Source: Alphaproteobacteria bacterium
GTDB lineage: Bacteria; Pseudomonadota; Alphaproteobacteria; Rhodospirillales; WMHbin7
Assembly: GCA_015231795.1 (NCBI GenBank)
Contig: JADGAX010000004.1
Coordinates: forward strand, 1-64,000
Direction of reading: 5' to 3'
DNA: 64,000 nt
Under the pieces are notes generated by a model. That model saw only the letters and a list, made by a program, of their open reading frames with translations, made no database searches and had not been told where the DNA came from. The translations under genes and the position numbers were made by a program. This document shows positions 1-8,243 of this stretch, piece after piece; position 1 is the stretch's first letter; every line of letters starts with the position of its first letter.

Positions 1-369
1 GCGAAGTGGCCGATGTTCTTGCCCGGTGCCAAAATGCCGGTAAGGCGGACTTCTGCCAGAACCATCGCCGACATCTACAAATCCCGCTGGCAGGTCGAAC
101 TGTTCTTCAAATGGATCAAACAGAACCTGAAGCTCAAGGGCTTCGTCGGCACATCCAAGAATGCCGTCCTGACGCAAATCTGGATCGCCTTGTGCGTCAG
201 CCTTTTGCTGGCCTATCTGAAATTCTTGGCCCGCGTCGAAATGTCGTTGCAGCAAATCGCCCGTCTGCTCCAGCTTAACCTCTTCTTGCGACGCGATCTC
301 TTGGCTTTGCTTAAGGGCGAAGGACTGCCTTCGACAAGAGCGTCACCCCAGTGGGAGTTAGCCCTTTGA
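1..369 (+). CDS. IS4-family transposase, C-terminal part
   Basis: The reading frame runs in from the window edge and stops at 367-369. It carries the IS4 signature Y-x2-R-x3-E-x6-K in the stretch IYKSRWQVELFFKWIKQ, the C-terminal part of the DDE transposase fold that holds the catalytic Glu. The residues before this motif (about the first 20) do not look like a normal IS4 transposase, so a frameshift or rearrangement just upstream is possible. The gene is cut by the window edge, and whether the whole element is active cannot be judged. Confidence 0.75.
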   Translation, partial: AKWPMFLPGAKMPVRRTSARTIADIYKSRWQVELFFKWIKQNLKLKGFVGTSKNAVLTQIWIALCVSLLLAYLKFLARVEMSLQQIARLLQLNLFLRRDLLALLKGEGLPSTRASPQWELAL

Positions 370-402
370 ACCGATTCAACAAACCCTGTGGGACAGCAGT
401 GA
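1..402 (+). mobile_element. Right end of an IS4-type insertion sequence
   Basis: The window opens inside a transposase gene and the element seems to end just after it. Between the transposase stop and the neighbouring acyltransferase codons lies GGGACAGCAGTGA (390-402), which resembles the terminal repeat I associate with one IS4 subgroup. The left end is outside the window, so neither the matching inverted repeat nor a target duplication can be checked. The boundary at about 402 is an inference. Confidence 0.5.
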
Positions 403-918
403 CTCTGACCCCAATTTCTTCACTTCGCCCGCCACCGGTTTGCCGTCTTTGCCCGGTTGCAGCAGCTTCAACGGCTTATCGGCGAACAGGCGTTGCTTGA
501 TTTCTTTCAGCACTGCCTCTTGCCCACCGAAGGGGGCGACGAGGTCGACGATCCAGGCCCTGTCGCCCGCATTCCAATCGCTGGGCCTCAAGCGCGTGTG
601 ACCCGCCATCAGACGTTGTTCGGCTTCCTCGTTCAGCATCGCCCAAGTGACAAAGGCCTGCGGTTTGTCTTTGCCGCGCACCAGCCTGAACTGGCGCAGC
701 ATGACCGGCGGCAGCACCAGCCATTCCAGATCGGCGATGAACAGATGTTTGTGGTTGGGTGATTGCGTCATCAGCCAGACCACGTCGCCCAATACCTCGG
801 CAGGGCCAGAGGGTTGGCGCAATGGCGTTGGAGTGGTTGCTGGTGGCGGTGCCGCTTCGGTAGCCTTGGCTTCTACTTGCTTGGCGGATTTGTCTTTTGA
901 ACGAGCCTTGCCGGACAT
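376..918 (-). CDS. RTX toxin-activating lysine acyltransferase (HlyC/CyaC family), 3' end altered by IS
   Basis: The product (about 180 aa) matches the HlyC family, cytoplasmic enzymes that move a fatty acyl group from acyl carrier protein onto lysines of RTX protoxins. Seen are VVWLMTQSPNHKH with the family's catalytic-type His, the segment AFVTWAMLNEE, and the block DWNAGDRAWIVDLVAPFG. The N-terminus (about 50 residues) is a low-complexity Lys/Ala/Pro extension. I chose ATG 918 because AGGGAG lies upstream; ATG 939 in frame has no such site. The last 10 or so codons read into the sequence I assign to the IS end, so the original C-terminus is probably lost. No RTX toxin gene is visible nearby. 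Confidence 0.8.
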   Translation of the reverse strand: MSGKARSKDKSAKQVEAKATEAAPPPATTPTPLRQPSGPAEVLGDVVWLMTQSPNHKHLFIADLEWLVLPPVMLRQFRLVRGKDKPQAFVTWAMLNEEAEQRLMAGHTRLRPSDWNAGDRAWIVDLVAPFGGQEAVLKEIKQRLFADKPLKLLQPGKDGKPVAGEVKKLGSESLLSHRVC

Positions 919-1048
919 ACCGATCTCCCTGAAGAACACATGCTCAACCGCCAGAGATCGCCCATTCCACTTGGAATAAGGTCCCTCTTTTCAGCGCATT
1001 TATGTCCCGCAGGTAGGCTTGTTTTTGTTTGATAAGCGATTTGAAACT

Positions 1049-1288
1049 CTACCCGAACGCCTTGAAGGCGATCAGGGTGAAAGTGTCCTTGATGCCGGGC
1101 AGAGTCTGGATGGTTTCGGTGACGAAGTGGCCGATATCGGCCCCGGCTTCCAGATAGCATTTGGCCAGCAGATCATACTGGCCGGAAATGGAATGCACCT
1201 CGCTGACCTGATCGGTTTCCACCAATTCGTCAGCCACCTCATAGGCCTTGCCCAGTTCGCATTTGATCATGACGAAGATGGTCTGCAT
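1049..1288 (-). CDS. Stand-alone Lrp/AsnC ligand-binding (RAM) domain protein
   Basis: This 79-residue protein is only the RAM (ACT-like) effector-binding domain of Lrp/AsnC regulators; it has no helix-turn-helix. The pattern VMIKCELGKAYEVADEL..., SGQYDLLAKCYL and a closing IKDTFTLIAF is typical. Such single-domain proteins form oligomers and are thought to bind amino acids or modulate other Lrp proteins; the ligand here is unknown. It starts 3 bp after the stop of the helicase gene on the same strand, so the two are probably cotranscribed. Confidence 0.85.
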   Translation of the reverse strand: MQTIFVMIKCELGKAYEVADELVETDQVSEVHSISGQYDLLAKCYLEAGADIGHFVTETIQTLPGIKDTFTLIAFKAFG

Positions 1289-1291
1289 GGC

Positions 1292-3409
1292 CTAGTTCCC
1301 TGTCGGTGGTTCCCTTGTGGCGTCCGGCTCCGACGCCTGCGCCGGTTCTTCTTGCGCCCCGTCTTCGTCGGCGTCTTCATCGGCGGCGTCGTCCGCATCG
1401 TCATCGTCGCTCGTTTCTGCACTTTCGTCCAGAGGGGCGGCATCGGCGGTTGCCGGGGAATCGCCCAGCACGTCCACCTCGTCGTCGTCGGGAATCTCGA
1501 TTTCCTCGATCATGCCCAGGGCCGGGCTTTCGGGGGCTTCGTCCTCGATCACCTCGTCGTCGATCTCGGACTCGTCCAATTCGCCCGGCTTGCGAAGCGG
1601 CGGCAATTTCACGGCGCGTTGCATGAAAGCGGGAATGTCGGCGCCGAAGCCGATCACCGGCGTATCGTCACCATCGTCGTCGCGGCCATATCTGCGGCCC
1701 CGGTCGCGTCCACGGTCTCGATCCTGGCCACGATCTTGCCCTCTGTCGCGATTCCGGTCACGGTCATTGCGGTCTCGCCCGCCGCGCTCGCGGCCAGGCT
1801 CGCGCTCGCGATGCGAACGCAGGGCCGGTTCGAATTTCACCTCGGGCTGATCGGCTTGCGATGGATCGACGCCATGCGCCGCAACCGGCGCAGCGCTTTC
1901 CACCACGGCGTCCGCTACGACTTGCGCCTCGGTCTCGCTTGGTTTCTCTCGCTCGCGGCCACGGCCCCGGTCGCGTCCCGGACGGTCGCCACGCTCGCGG
2001 CCACCCCGAACACCACGGTCGCGGCCATTGCGGCCACGGCCCCGGCCTTCGCCCCCATCGGCGACGCCCATTTCCGGAACGGCCAGTCCCTCGATGGTCT
2101 CGCGGGGGATTTCCTTGCCCAGCATCTGTTCGATGGCGGCCAGGAATTTGGCGTCTTCGGGCGTGCACAAGGAGTAGGCGCGACCGGAAAGACCGGCGCG
2201 GCCCGTGCGTCCGATGCGGTGCACATAGTCTTCAGCATGGAAGGGCAGATCGAAATTATAGACGTGCGACACGCCCTGAATGTCGATGCCGCGCGCCGCC
2301 ACGTCGGAACAGACCAGCAGGCGCACTTCGTCCTTCTTGAAGGAATCCAGCGTGCGCATGCGCTCGGGCTGCGACATGTCGCCATGCAATTCGGCGGCGT
2401 CCAGACCATGGCGCTTGAGCGAACGGTACAAGATGTTCACCGTCTTCTTGCGATTGCAGAAGATGAAGGCGTTCTTGACGTCCTCGGCGCTCAGAAGGCG
2501 GCGCAGCGCTTCGCGCTTGTCCAACTCGTCGACCATGATCAGCGCCTGCTGAACATTGGCGGCGGGGGCGGCGGGCGGAGCCACCGAAATGCGCTTCGGG
2601 CTGAACAGGAACGTATCGACAAGGCGCTGGATTTCCGGCGGCATGGTAGCCGAGAAGAACAGCGTTTGGCGCATGCTGGGCAGCTTGGAGACGATCTTCT
2701 CGACATCGGGGATGAAGCCCATGTCCAGCATGCGGTCGGCTTCGTCAATGACCAGGATCTTGACGTCGTTGAGCAGAATGCGTCCGCGCTCGAACAGATC
2801 GAGCAGGCGTCCCGGCGTGGCGATCAGCACGTCGACGCCGCGATCGAGCTTGCGCACTTGTTCGTCCATCGACTCGCCGCCGATCAGCAGCGCCTTCGAC
2901 AGCTTGTGATACTTGCCGTAGAGATCGAAATTCTCGGCCACCTGGGCGGCCAGTTCGCGCGTCGGTTCCAAGATCAGCGAGCGCGGCATGCGCGCCTTGG
3001 CGCGGCCCGACCCCAAAATCTCGATCATCGGCAGGGTGAAAGAGGCGGTCTTGCCGGTGCCGGTCTGCGCCGTGCCCAGCACGTCGCGGCCCATCAGCAC
3101 CACGGGAATGGCTTCGGCCTGAATGGGGGTGGGATGTTCGTAGCCGACGTCGGCGATGGCGCGCAAAACGTCGTGGCTTAAACCCAGTTCCAGGAAGGTG
3201 ACCTTTTCCTCAACCGGCGGCGGAGGCAGATGCTCCTCGTGATGGGCGAGCGGTTGCTCGTCCTCATCCGGTTCGGACGGGTAGCGGGCCTCGTTCTCCG
3301 GCTCGGCAACGAGCAGAGGTTCGGACTGGAAGTCGCCATCCGGCTCGCTGGCGCTATTGGCGCTCTCGATCGGCTCGACGGTGGGTTCGGAAGGTTCGTG
3401 TTCTGTCAT
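1292..3409 (-). CDS. DEAD-box ATP-dependent RNA helicase (RhlE-like)
   Basis: A 705-residue superfamily 2 helicase that unwinds or remodels RNA in the cytoplasm. Visible motifs: Q motif (TPIQ, near 94), Walker A AQTGTGKT (about 114-121), PTRELA, TPGR, DEAD (about 221), SAT, ARGID and HRIGRTGR. A 70-residue acidic N-terminal extension precedes the core. After about residue 450 comes a long Arg/Gly/Asp-rich tail of RGRG, DRG and DRDR units, then an Asp/Glu-rich end. Such tails bind RNA and are probably disordered. The family (RhlE, DeaD, CsdA-like) acts in ribosome assembly, RNA decay or cold growth; which one applies cannot be told. Confidence 0.93.
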   Translation of the reverse strand: MTEHEPSEPTVEPIESANSASEPDGDFQSEPLLVAEPENEARYPSEPDEDEQPLAHHEEHLPPPPVEEKVTFLELGLSHDVLRAIADVGYEHPTPIQAEAIPVVLMGRDVLGTAQTGTGKTASFTLPMIEILGSGRAKARMPRSLILEPTRELAAQVAENFDLYGKYHKLSKALLIGGESMDEQVRKLDRGVDVLIATPGRLLDLFERGRILLNDVKILVIDEADRMLDMGFIPDVEKIVSKLPSMRQTLFFSATMPPEIQRLVDTFLFSPKRISVAPPAAPAANVQQALIMVDELDKREALRRLLSAEDVKNAFIFCNRKKTVNILYRSLKRHGLDAAELHGDMSQPERMRTLDSFKKDEVRLLVCSDVAARGIDIQGVSHVYNFDLPFHAEDYVHRIGRTGRAGLSGRAYSLCTPEDAKFLAAIEQMLGKEIPRETIEGLAVPEMGVADGGEGRGRGRNGRDRGVRGGRERGDRPGRDRGRGREREKPSETEAQVVADAVVESAAPVAAHGVDPSQADQPEVKFEPALRSHREREPGRERGGRDRNDRDRNRDRGQDRGQDRDRGRDRGRRYGRDDDGDDTPVIGFGADIPAFMQRAVKLPPLRKPGELDESEIDDEVIEDEAPESPALGMIEEIEIPDDDEVDVLGDSPATADAAPLDESAETSDDDDADDAADEDADEDGAQEEPAQASEPDATREPPTGN

Positions 3410-3419
3410 GCGGGGCGGA

Positions 3420-3623
3420 TCATAGGGGTTCGGGGCGTTCTGTCAATCGATCAAGTCCCGGATCGGCCTCTTGAAGGTCATTTGCGGGCTGTTCTTCCGC
3501 CGGAATGGCATAGCCCTCGGAAAGCCAGCGGTTCAGGTCCCGATCCGCGCAACGGCGCGAACAGAACGGTTTCAGCTTCACGTCCATGGGCTTGCCGCAC
3601 ACCGGGCAACGGGGTCCGTTCAT
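3420..3623 (-). CDS. yacG: DNA gyrase inhibitor / zinc protein YacG
   Basis: A 67-residue protein with the YacG zinc site: CPVCGK near residue 6 and CSRRCADRDLNRWL near 21, i.e. two Cys pairs followed by the conserved DLxxWL segment. In E. coli YacG binds GyrB and blocks gyrase. The C-terminal third is acidic and not conserved. Its ATG overlaps the TGA of the upstream RNase gene (ATGA), so the two are translationally coupled; the maf/RNase/yacG order is common in alphaproteobacteria. Confidence 0.92.
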   Translation of the reverse strand: MNGPRCPVCGKPMDVKLKPFCSRRCADRDLNRWLSEGYAIPAEEQPANDLQEADPGLDRLTERPEPL

Positions 3624-4663
3624 TGGGTCAGCACCTCCAACTTTTCTCCTGATTCCAATATGATAGCATGTCCAAGCCGTTCTTCGGCCATAGCTAGGGC
3701 CTGGTTCATGCCCCCCCTTAGCAGGTCAACCGCCGCCGGGGGCAAAATCAGGCGGGGCCGGGCGGCGGGATTGGCGCGCACCAGGGACAAGGCGGCCCGC
3801 AACCCCGCGCAGGCCAAGGCTTCGGGACCAAGAAAAAGATCGGCCAGACAGGCCGAGCGCCGCTCTCTGGCCAGTTCGACCAGTCCCAGCGGGGTTGTGC
3901 CGCCCAGATGGACCTTCGTCTCGTCCCTGGCCAACTCGTCCTTGAGAAGGCCCACGATTTTGCCCAGCCGGTTCCTGGGCAGGCCCGCGAAATCGACCAA
4001 GATGCGCCCCCCCAGATTGCGCAGCCTGATTTGGCGGGCGATCTCGATGGCGGCTTCCTGGTTGGCGCGAAAACGGGCGTCGGGGCCTTTCTGCGCCCCG
4101 GTATCGACATCCACCGCCCACAGGGCCGCCGTGCGCTCGATCAGCAGCCGCCCGCCCGAAGGCAGGCGGACCAACGGCGACAGCGCCTCATCCAGGGCCT
4201 CGGCGGCCCCGCTGGTCTCGAACGGATCCTGGGCGGAACCGGGCTTGTTTTCCAGTATCTCGTCCGCCTTCCCCCTCGCCTGAAGTTCGGACAGGGGGTC
4301 GGCAGGCGCTTGCAAACGCAAGGGCGGCTTGGCGCCTTCGGGAATTTCCAAACCTTGCGGGACGTCCAGGGACAGACGCGCCCCCTTTTCGCCGTAGGGA
4401 TCGGCCTTGACGCAAACCGCCACCGCATCGCCCTCGCCCAAGCGGCGCTTGCCCAAATTCAGAAATCCCGGCCTGGACAAACCAATCTCGACGAAGGCCC
4501 CGCCAATGCCCGGCTCCAATCGAACCACCCGGCCCAGATAGATGGCGCCCAGATAGGGCGCTCCTTGGTCGCGCGCAGCCCTGATCGCCACCACCCGCCC
4601 ATCCTCGATGCGGGCGTAGCGCCGCTCGCCGGGAGAGACCGAGACGACCAACTGCGTGGTCAT
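3620..4663 (-). CDS. Short ribonuclease E/G family protein
   Basis: 347 residues, much shorter than RNase G or E. It has the N-terminal S1-like segment (YLGAIYLGRVVRLEPGIGGAFVEIG) and the RNase E/G catalytic part: LWAVDVDTGA and RILVDFAGLPRN hold aspartates that fit the two metal-binding positions of RNase E. The Zn-link cysteines that join protomers in RNase E are not seen, and the C-terminal region after the catalytic domain is short. ATG 4663 is preceded by GAGGGAG; a longer in-frame start at 4747 would run into maf. Known family function is endonucleolytic cleavage of single-stranded RNA. It lies between maf and yacG in one operon. Confidence 0.85.
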   Translation of the reverse strand: MTTQLVVSVSPGERRYARIEDGRVVAIRAARDQGAPYLGAIYLGRVVRLEPGIGGAFVEIGLSRPGFLNLGKRRLGEGDAVAVCVKADPYGEKGARLSLDVPQGLEIPEGAKPPLRLQAPADPLSELQARGKADEILENKPGSAQDPFETSGAAEALDEALSPLVRLPSGGRLLIERTAALWAVDVDTGAQKGPDARFRANQEAAIEIARQIRLRNLGGRILVDFAGLPRNRLGKIVGLLKDELARDETKVHLGGTTPLGLVELARERRSACLADLFLGPEALACAGLRAALSLVRANPAARPRLILPPAAVDLLRGGMNQALAMAEERLGHAIILESGEKLEVLTQ

Positions 4664-4715
4664 ATATTTTTCTCCCTCAAGCGCCGGGCGAACGCTATCT
4701 GCGCCCTTGCCGCCT

Positions 4716-5300
4716 TCATATCGCCCCGGCCCCCTTGAGCAAGGCATAGGTTTCGTGCAGGGCTAGACCCACCACGTTCGAATAGGAACCGGACAGAAAG
4801 GGCACGAAGGCCGCGGCGGTGCCCTGGATGGCATAGCCGCCCGCCTTGCCCTCGCCCTCGCCTTCGGCGGCGTAGGCGGCGATTTCCCGGCTCTCCAGAT
4901 GTTTGAAGGCGACCGTGGTGCTGACCAGCCGGTCCCAGTGCCGCCCGTCTGGCCCCAGAAGGCAGATGCCGCCCAGAACCTTATGGCGGCGGCCCGACAG
5001 GCGCTTTAGGCAATCGGCCACCATCTCGGGGCTTTCCGCCTTGGGCAGAATGCGCCGTCCCAGCGCCACCACCGTATCGGCCCCCAGCACGAAAGCGCCC
5101 GGATGGCGCCCCGCCACCAGACGGGCCTTTTCATAGGCCAGCCTGCGCGCATGGCCTTCGGGCAATTCGTTGGGCAGCGGGGTCTCGTCGCAGTCGGCGG
5201 GGTCAAACGCTTTGGGCTGGACGCCGATTTGCGCCAAAAGCTCACGCCGTCGCGGCGAGGCCGAGGCCAGGATCAAAGTTGGCCTAGGGTCAAAACTCAT
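4716..5300 (-). CDS. maf: Maf-like nucleoside triphosphate pyrophosphatase
   Basis: 194 residues, normal for Maf, which hydrolyses dTTP, UTP or modified NTPs to the monophosphate. LILASASPRRRELL at the N-terminus is the Maf nucleotide-binding signature; CDET, GADTVV, KVLGGICL and GGYAIQGTAAAFV follow in family order. I use ATG 5300, the first Met before the conserved block, but it has no clear Shine-Dalgarno sequence and lies inside the terminal repeat of a mobile-like element; TTG eight codons later (in LILAS) is an alternative. The gene lies 52 bp upstream of the RNase E/G gene in the same direction. Confidence 0.9.
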   Translation of the reverse strand: MSFDPRPTLILASASPRRRELLAQIGVQPKAFDPADCDETPLPNELPEGHARRLAYEKARLVAGRHPGAFVLGADTVVALGRRILPKAESPEMVADCLKRLSGRRHKVLGGICLLGPDGRHWDRLVSTTVAFKHLESREIAAYAAEGEGEGKAGGYAIQGTAAAFVPFLSGSYSNVVGLALHETYALLKGAGAI

Positions 5301-5553
5301 GAACGCCACGAACGCGACGCTGGAGATTTTGTCGTCCGAACAGGCGCTTGACCTGCCGTGGACTGGCTGTCCACAAGGGGCAAGCAACGTATTCGGGCGG
5401 CAAAATCACCGCGTCCCTCCGGGCTTCGAAGGAAATGGCCGACTGATGCGTCAAAACGCTCGACCGTATTCCCGATACGCTCATCGCGTTCTTCCTTTCA
5501 TTCGGCCATTTTCTTCAGAAGCGCGTCTCGCGGGGTTCATGAGTTTTGACCCT
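5286..5553. repeat. MITE-like element with 19-bp perfect terminal inverted repeats
   Basis: AGGGTCAAAACTCATGAAC at 5286-5304 recurs in exact inverted form at 5535-5553, and similarity continues more loosely inward (CGC/GACGC blocks). The 268-bp unit fills the gap between infA and maf. It encodes no convincing protein; short open frames on both strands end in the same six residues only because they read the repeat. No target duplication is evident. The left repeat supplies the ATG now used for maf. A non-autonomous transposable element is the simplest reading. Confidence 0.6.
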
Positions 5554-5563
5554 GGAATCCATT

Positions 5564-5782
5564 CTATTTGAATCGGAAGGTGATACGCCCCTTGGTGAGG
5601 TCGTAAGGTGTCATTTCCACGTTCACGCGGTCTCCTGCCAGCACCCGGATGCGGTTCTTGCGCATCTTGCCCGATGTATGGGCCAAAATCTCATGGTCGT
5701 TGTCGAGTTTCACGCGGAACATGGCATTGGGTAGAATTTCCGCGATGATTCCTGAAAACTCGATCACATCTTCCTTCGGCAT
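5564..5782 (-). CDS. infA: Translation initiation factor IF-1
   Basis: 72 residues forming a single S1-type OB fold: [37 protein letters not shown] and a C-terminal GRITFRFK match IF-1 along the full length. IF-1 binds the 30S A site during initiation. The Met at 5782 is the standard family start; the in-frame extension upstream is not conserved. It is separated from maf by the inverted-repeat element. Confidence 0.97.
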   Translation of the reverse strand: MPKEDVIEFSGIIAEILPNAMFRVKLDNDHEILAHTSGKMRKNRIRVLAGDRVNVEMTPYDLTKGRITFRFK

Positions 5783-5915
5783 CCGCTCTCCTGCGTTGGG
5801 TTGAAAACCGCCCTTTGATGCGTCCAAGCGGCCATCAGGTCAAGAGGAATCCTTGTTTTCCCCCCTCTCCTGGTCCAGGATGGCACGGGGTACCAGGAAT
5901 TCATGGGGGATCAAG

Positions 5916-7553
5916 ATGTTCCAGACCGCCGAACTTGGCCAAAAAGTTTCCAGGGAAGATTTCGACCGCATTTCCCAGGATTTGCGATACGAGCTGCTGA
6001 CGCTGCAAAACGAGCTTCGCGGCTGCGACTTTCCAGTCATCCTGGTCTTTGCCGGGGTGGATGGCGGCGGCAAGGGCGAAACGGTCAACCTTCTGAACGA
6101 ATGGATGGACCCGCGCTGGATCGCGACCCGCGCCTACAGCATGCCCTCGGACGAAGAGCGCGAGCGCCCCTTCTATTGGCGCTTCTGGCGCGATCTGCCG
6201 CCCAAGGGCCAAGTAGGCCTGTTCCTTAGCAGTTGGTATTCGCACCCCATCAACAGCCATGTGCGCAAGGAAGCCAGCACCGCCGAATTCGAAAGCCTGC
6301 TTGACCGAGTCAACTCCTTCGAAAAGACCCTGGCCGACGACGGCGCCTTGATCGTCAAATTCTGGCTGCACCTAAGCAAGTCGGCCCAGAAGCGCCGCTT
6401 GAAGTCGCTGGAAAAGGACGAGTTGCAAAGCTGGCGCGTGACCAAGCAGGACTGGAAGAACTGGAAGAATTACGACCAGTTCATCAATACGGCAGAACAT
6501 ATGATCAGCAAGACCAGCACCGGCTATGCGCCCTGGGAAATCGTCGAAGGCGAGGACAGTCGTTTTCGCAGCCTGACCGTGCTGACTTTGGTGCGCGACG
6601 CCATCCGAAAGCACATGACCGAGCGGGCGGCCAAGCGCAAGCTGATCGCCGAACTGGCCGCCGCGGCCAACGCCAAGCGCACAGCCGAACTGGCCAATGT
6701 TCACAGCCAAATCAAAACGCTCGAGAAGAAGGCCGAGGCTTCCACCGCTAAAAAACCGGGCAAGGGCAAGGACAAGGCGAAGGCCGGTTTGGAGGTTCCG
6801 ACCGTTTCTCTGACGCCACAGGGCCAGCTTCAGCCGCGCACCGTGCTGTCGGCGCTGGACATGACGTTGAAGTATGAAAAAAAGGAATACGGCTTGGCGC
6901 TGAAGAAGGCGCGCGCCGAACTGGCCCTTCTCTACCGCCAGGCCAAGGCCAGGGGCATATCCACCTTGCTGGTGTTCGAAGGCTGGGACGCTGCGGGCAA
7001 GGGAGGCGCCATTCGCCGCCTGACCGCCAGCCTGGACGCCCGCGATTACCGCGTGACCCCGGTCGCCGCCCCCACCGACGAGGAGCGCGCCCAACATTAT
7101 CTGTGGCGCTTCTGGCGCCATATGCCGAGAGCCGGTCGTCTGACCCTTTTTGACCGCAGTTGGTACGGCCGCGTTCTGGTCGAGCGCGTCGAAGGCTTCG
7201 CCAGGGACGAGGAATGGCACCGCGCCTTTTCGGAAATCAACGACTTCGAAGAGCAGATCGCCTTCCACGGCACGGTGCTGGCCAAATTCTGGGTCCACAT
7301 CACCAAGGAAGAGCAATATCGCCGCTTCAAGGAGCGCGAGACCATCGCCTACAAGAAGTGGAAGCTGACCGACGAGGACTGGCGCAACCGGGCCAAGTGG
7401 GACGATTACGAGACGGCGGTCAACGAAATGGTCGAGCGCACCAGCACGCGCCAAGCGCCCTGGATTTTGGTCGAGGGCAATGACAAGAACTACGCCCGCG
7501 TCAAGATCATCCAGTCGGTCGCCGATCTCTTGAAGAAGCGCCTCGCCAAGTAA
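5916..7553 (+). CDS. pap: Polyphosphate:AMP phosphotransferase (two-domain PPK2)
   Basis: 545 residues with two tandem PPK2 domains, the class II arrangement that uses polyphosphate to phosphorylate AMP to ADP. Domain 1 has Walker A GVDGGGKG (47-54); domain 2 has GWDAAGKG (about 354-361) and the lid/Walker B segment DRSWYGRVLVERVEGF. Domain 1 has LSSWYSHPI where DRSWY would be expected, so the Asp is lost and catalysis probably rests on domain 2, as known for related enzymes. A Lys/Ala-rich linker (about 240-290) joins the domains. ATG 5916 follows GGGGGA; the longer frame from 5853 is not needed. It is divergent from infA. Confidence 0.92.
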   Translation: MFQTAELGQKVSREDFDRISQDLRYELLTLQNELRGCDFPVILVFAGVDGGGKGETVNLLNEWMDPRWIATRAYSMPSDEERERPFYWRFWRDLPPKGQVGLFLSSWYSHPINSHVRKEASTAEFESLLDRVNSFEKTLADDGALIVKFWLHLSKSAQKRRLKSLEKDELQSWRVTKQDWKNWKNYDQFINTAEHMISKTSTGYAPWEIVEGEDSRFRSLTVLTLVRDAIRKHMTERAAKRKLIAELAAAANAKRTAELANVHSQIKTLEKKAEASTAKKPGKGKDKAKAGLEVPTVSLTPQGQLQPRTVLSALDMTLKYEKKEYGLALKKARAELALLYRQAKARGISTLLVFEGWDAAGKGGAIRRLTASLDARDYRVTPVAAPTDEERAQHYLWRFWRHMPRAGRLTLFDRSWYGRVLVERVEGFARDEEWHRAFSEINDFEEQIAFHGTVLAKFWVHITKEEQYRRFKERETIAYKKWKLTDEDWRNRAKWDDYETAVNEMVERTSTRQAPWILVEGNDKNYARVKIIQSVADLLKKRLAK

Positions 7554-7561
7554 GCTCGGTC

Positions 7562-7598
7562 AAAAAAACGCCGACAACGCTTGAAGGCGTTGTCGGCG
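7562..7598 (-). terminator. Rho-independent terminator of the cytochrome operon
   Basis: A perfect 12-bp stem (CGCCGACAACGC at 7569-7580 and its complement at 7587-7598) is followed, on the minus strand, by a run of seven T. It sits 27 bp after the NapC-type stop codon and also 15 bp after the PPK2 stop on the other strand, where it lacks a T run. Confidence 0.85.
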
Positions 7599-7625
7599 AT
7601 ATTCACTTCCGCATGGAAATAATAT

Positions 7626-8243
7626 TCAGTCTTCCCTGGGCGGCAGCTTGTGGGCCACGCCCTTGTGGCACTGAACGCAGGTCTTGCCTTCCAGCGCCGC
7701 CTGCGGATGCCTGAGCTTGGCGGCATTGCTCTGCTTCATGACATCCATCGAATCGTAGGTATGGCAGTTGCGGCATTCCCTTGAATCGCTTTTGATCATA
7801 TAGACCCAAACGCGATCAGCCAGTTCCGCTCGCTTGGCGTAGAACTTCTCGGGCGTGTCAATGGTGCCCTTGATTTCGGCGATGATGTCATTGACCGCGA
7901 AGAACTTGCGCACCAGCTTGGGACCCAATTCTTTCGGAACATGGCAATCATGGCACTGGGCATGGGCGCCCGAGCGGTTCTTGTAGTGGATCGATTCCTT
8001 GTACTCGTCATAGTTCAACTGCATCGAATGGCACGAGGTGCAAAATTCGGTGCGGTTGGTCCATTCGATGGCGGTCACGAAACCTGCCATGCCGAAAACA
8101 CCCGCCATGAAAATAATGGCGAAGAAGCCCAGGCTTTTGCACCAGGACCTCTTTTTCGAAGGCTGCCGCTTCGAGTGCCGCTCGTGATGAGCGGCACCCG
8201 TTGCGTCGGCGGCAGTCTCGCTATGGTTCTTGGACGAAGGCAT
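7626..8243 (-). CDS. NapC/NirT-type tetrahaem cytochrome c
   Basis: 205 residues: a basic N-terminus, one membrane anchor (about 40-60, FFAIIFMAGVFGMAGFV), then a periplasmic part with four CxxCH sites: CTSCH, CHDCH, CRNCH and CVQCH. This is the NapC/NirT pattern; these proteins oxidise quinol and pass electrons to periplasmic partners. The upstream gene codes for a dihaem cytochrome and overlaps by one base (TAATG), so the pair probably works as quinol-linked donor or acceptor and soluble carrier. No nitrate or nitrite reductase genes are nearby; the setting suggests sulfur compounds, but the true partner is not shown. Confidence 0.92.
   Translation of the reverse strand: MPSSKNHSETAADATGAAHHERHSKRQPSKKRSWCKSLGFFAIIFMAGVFGMAGFVTAIEWTNRTEFCTSCHSMQLNYDEYKESIHYKNRSGAHAQCHDCHVPKELGPKLVRKFFAVNDIIAEIKGTIDTPEKFYAKRAELADRVWVYMIKSDSRECRNCHTYDSMDVMKQSNAAKLRHPQAALEGKTCVQCHKGVAHKLPPRED

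Noticed and set aside
1019-3181. A 720-residue open frame on the plus strand
   Set aside because: It is antisense to the helicase gene; its composition is His/Val/Ala-rich and without motifs, as expected for the shadow of a GC-rich gene.
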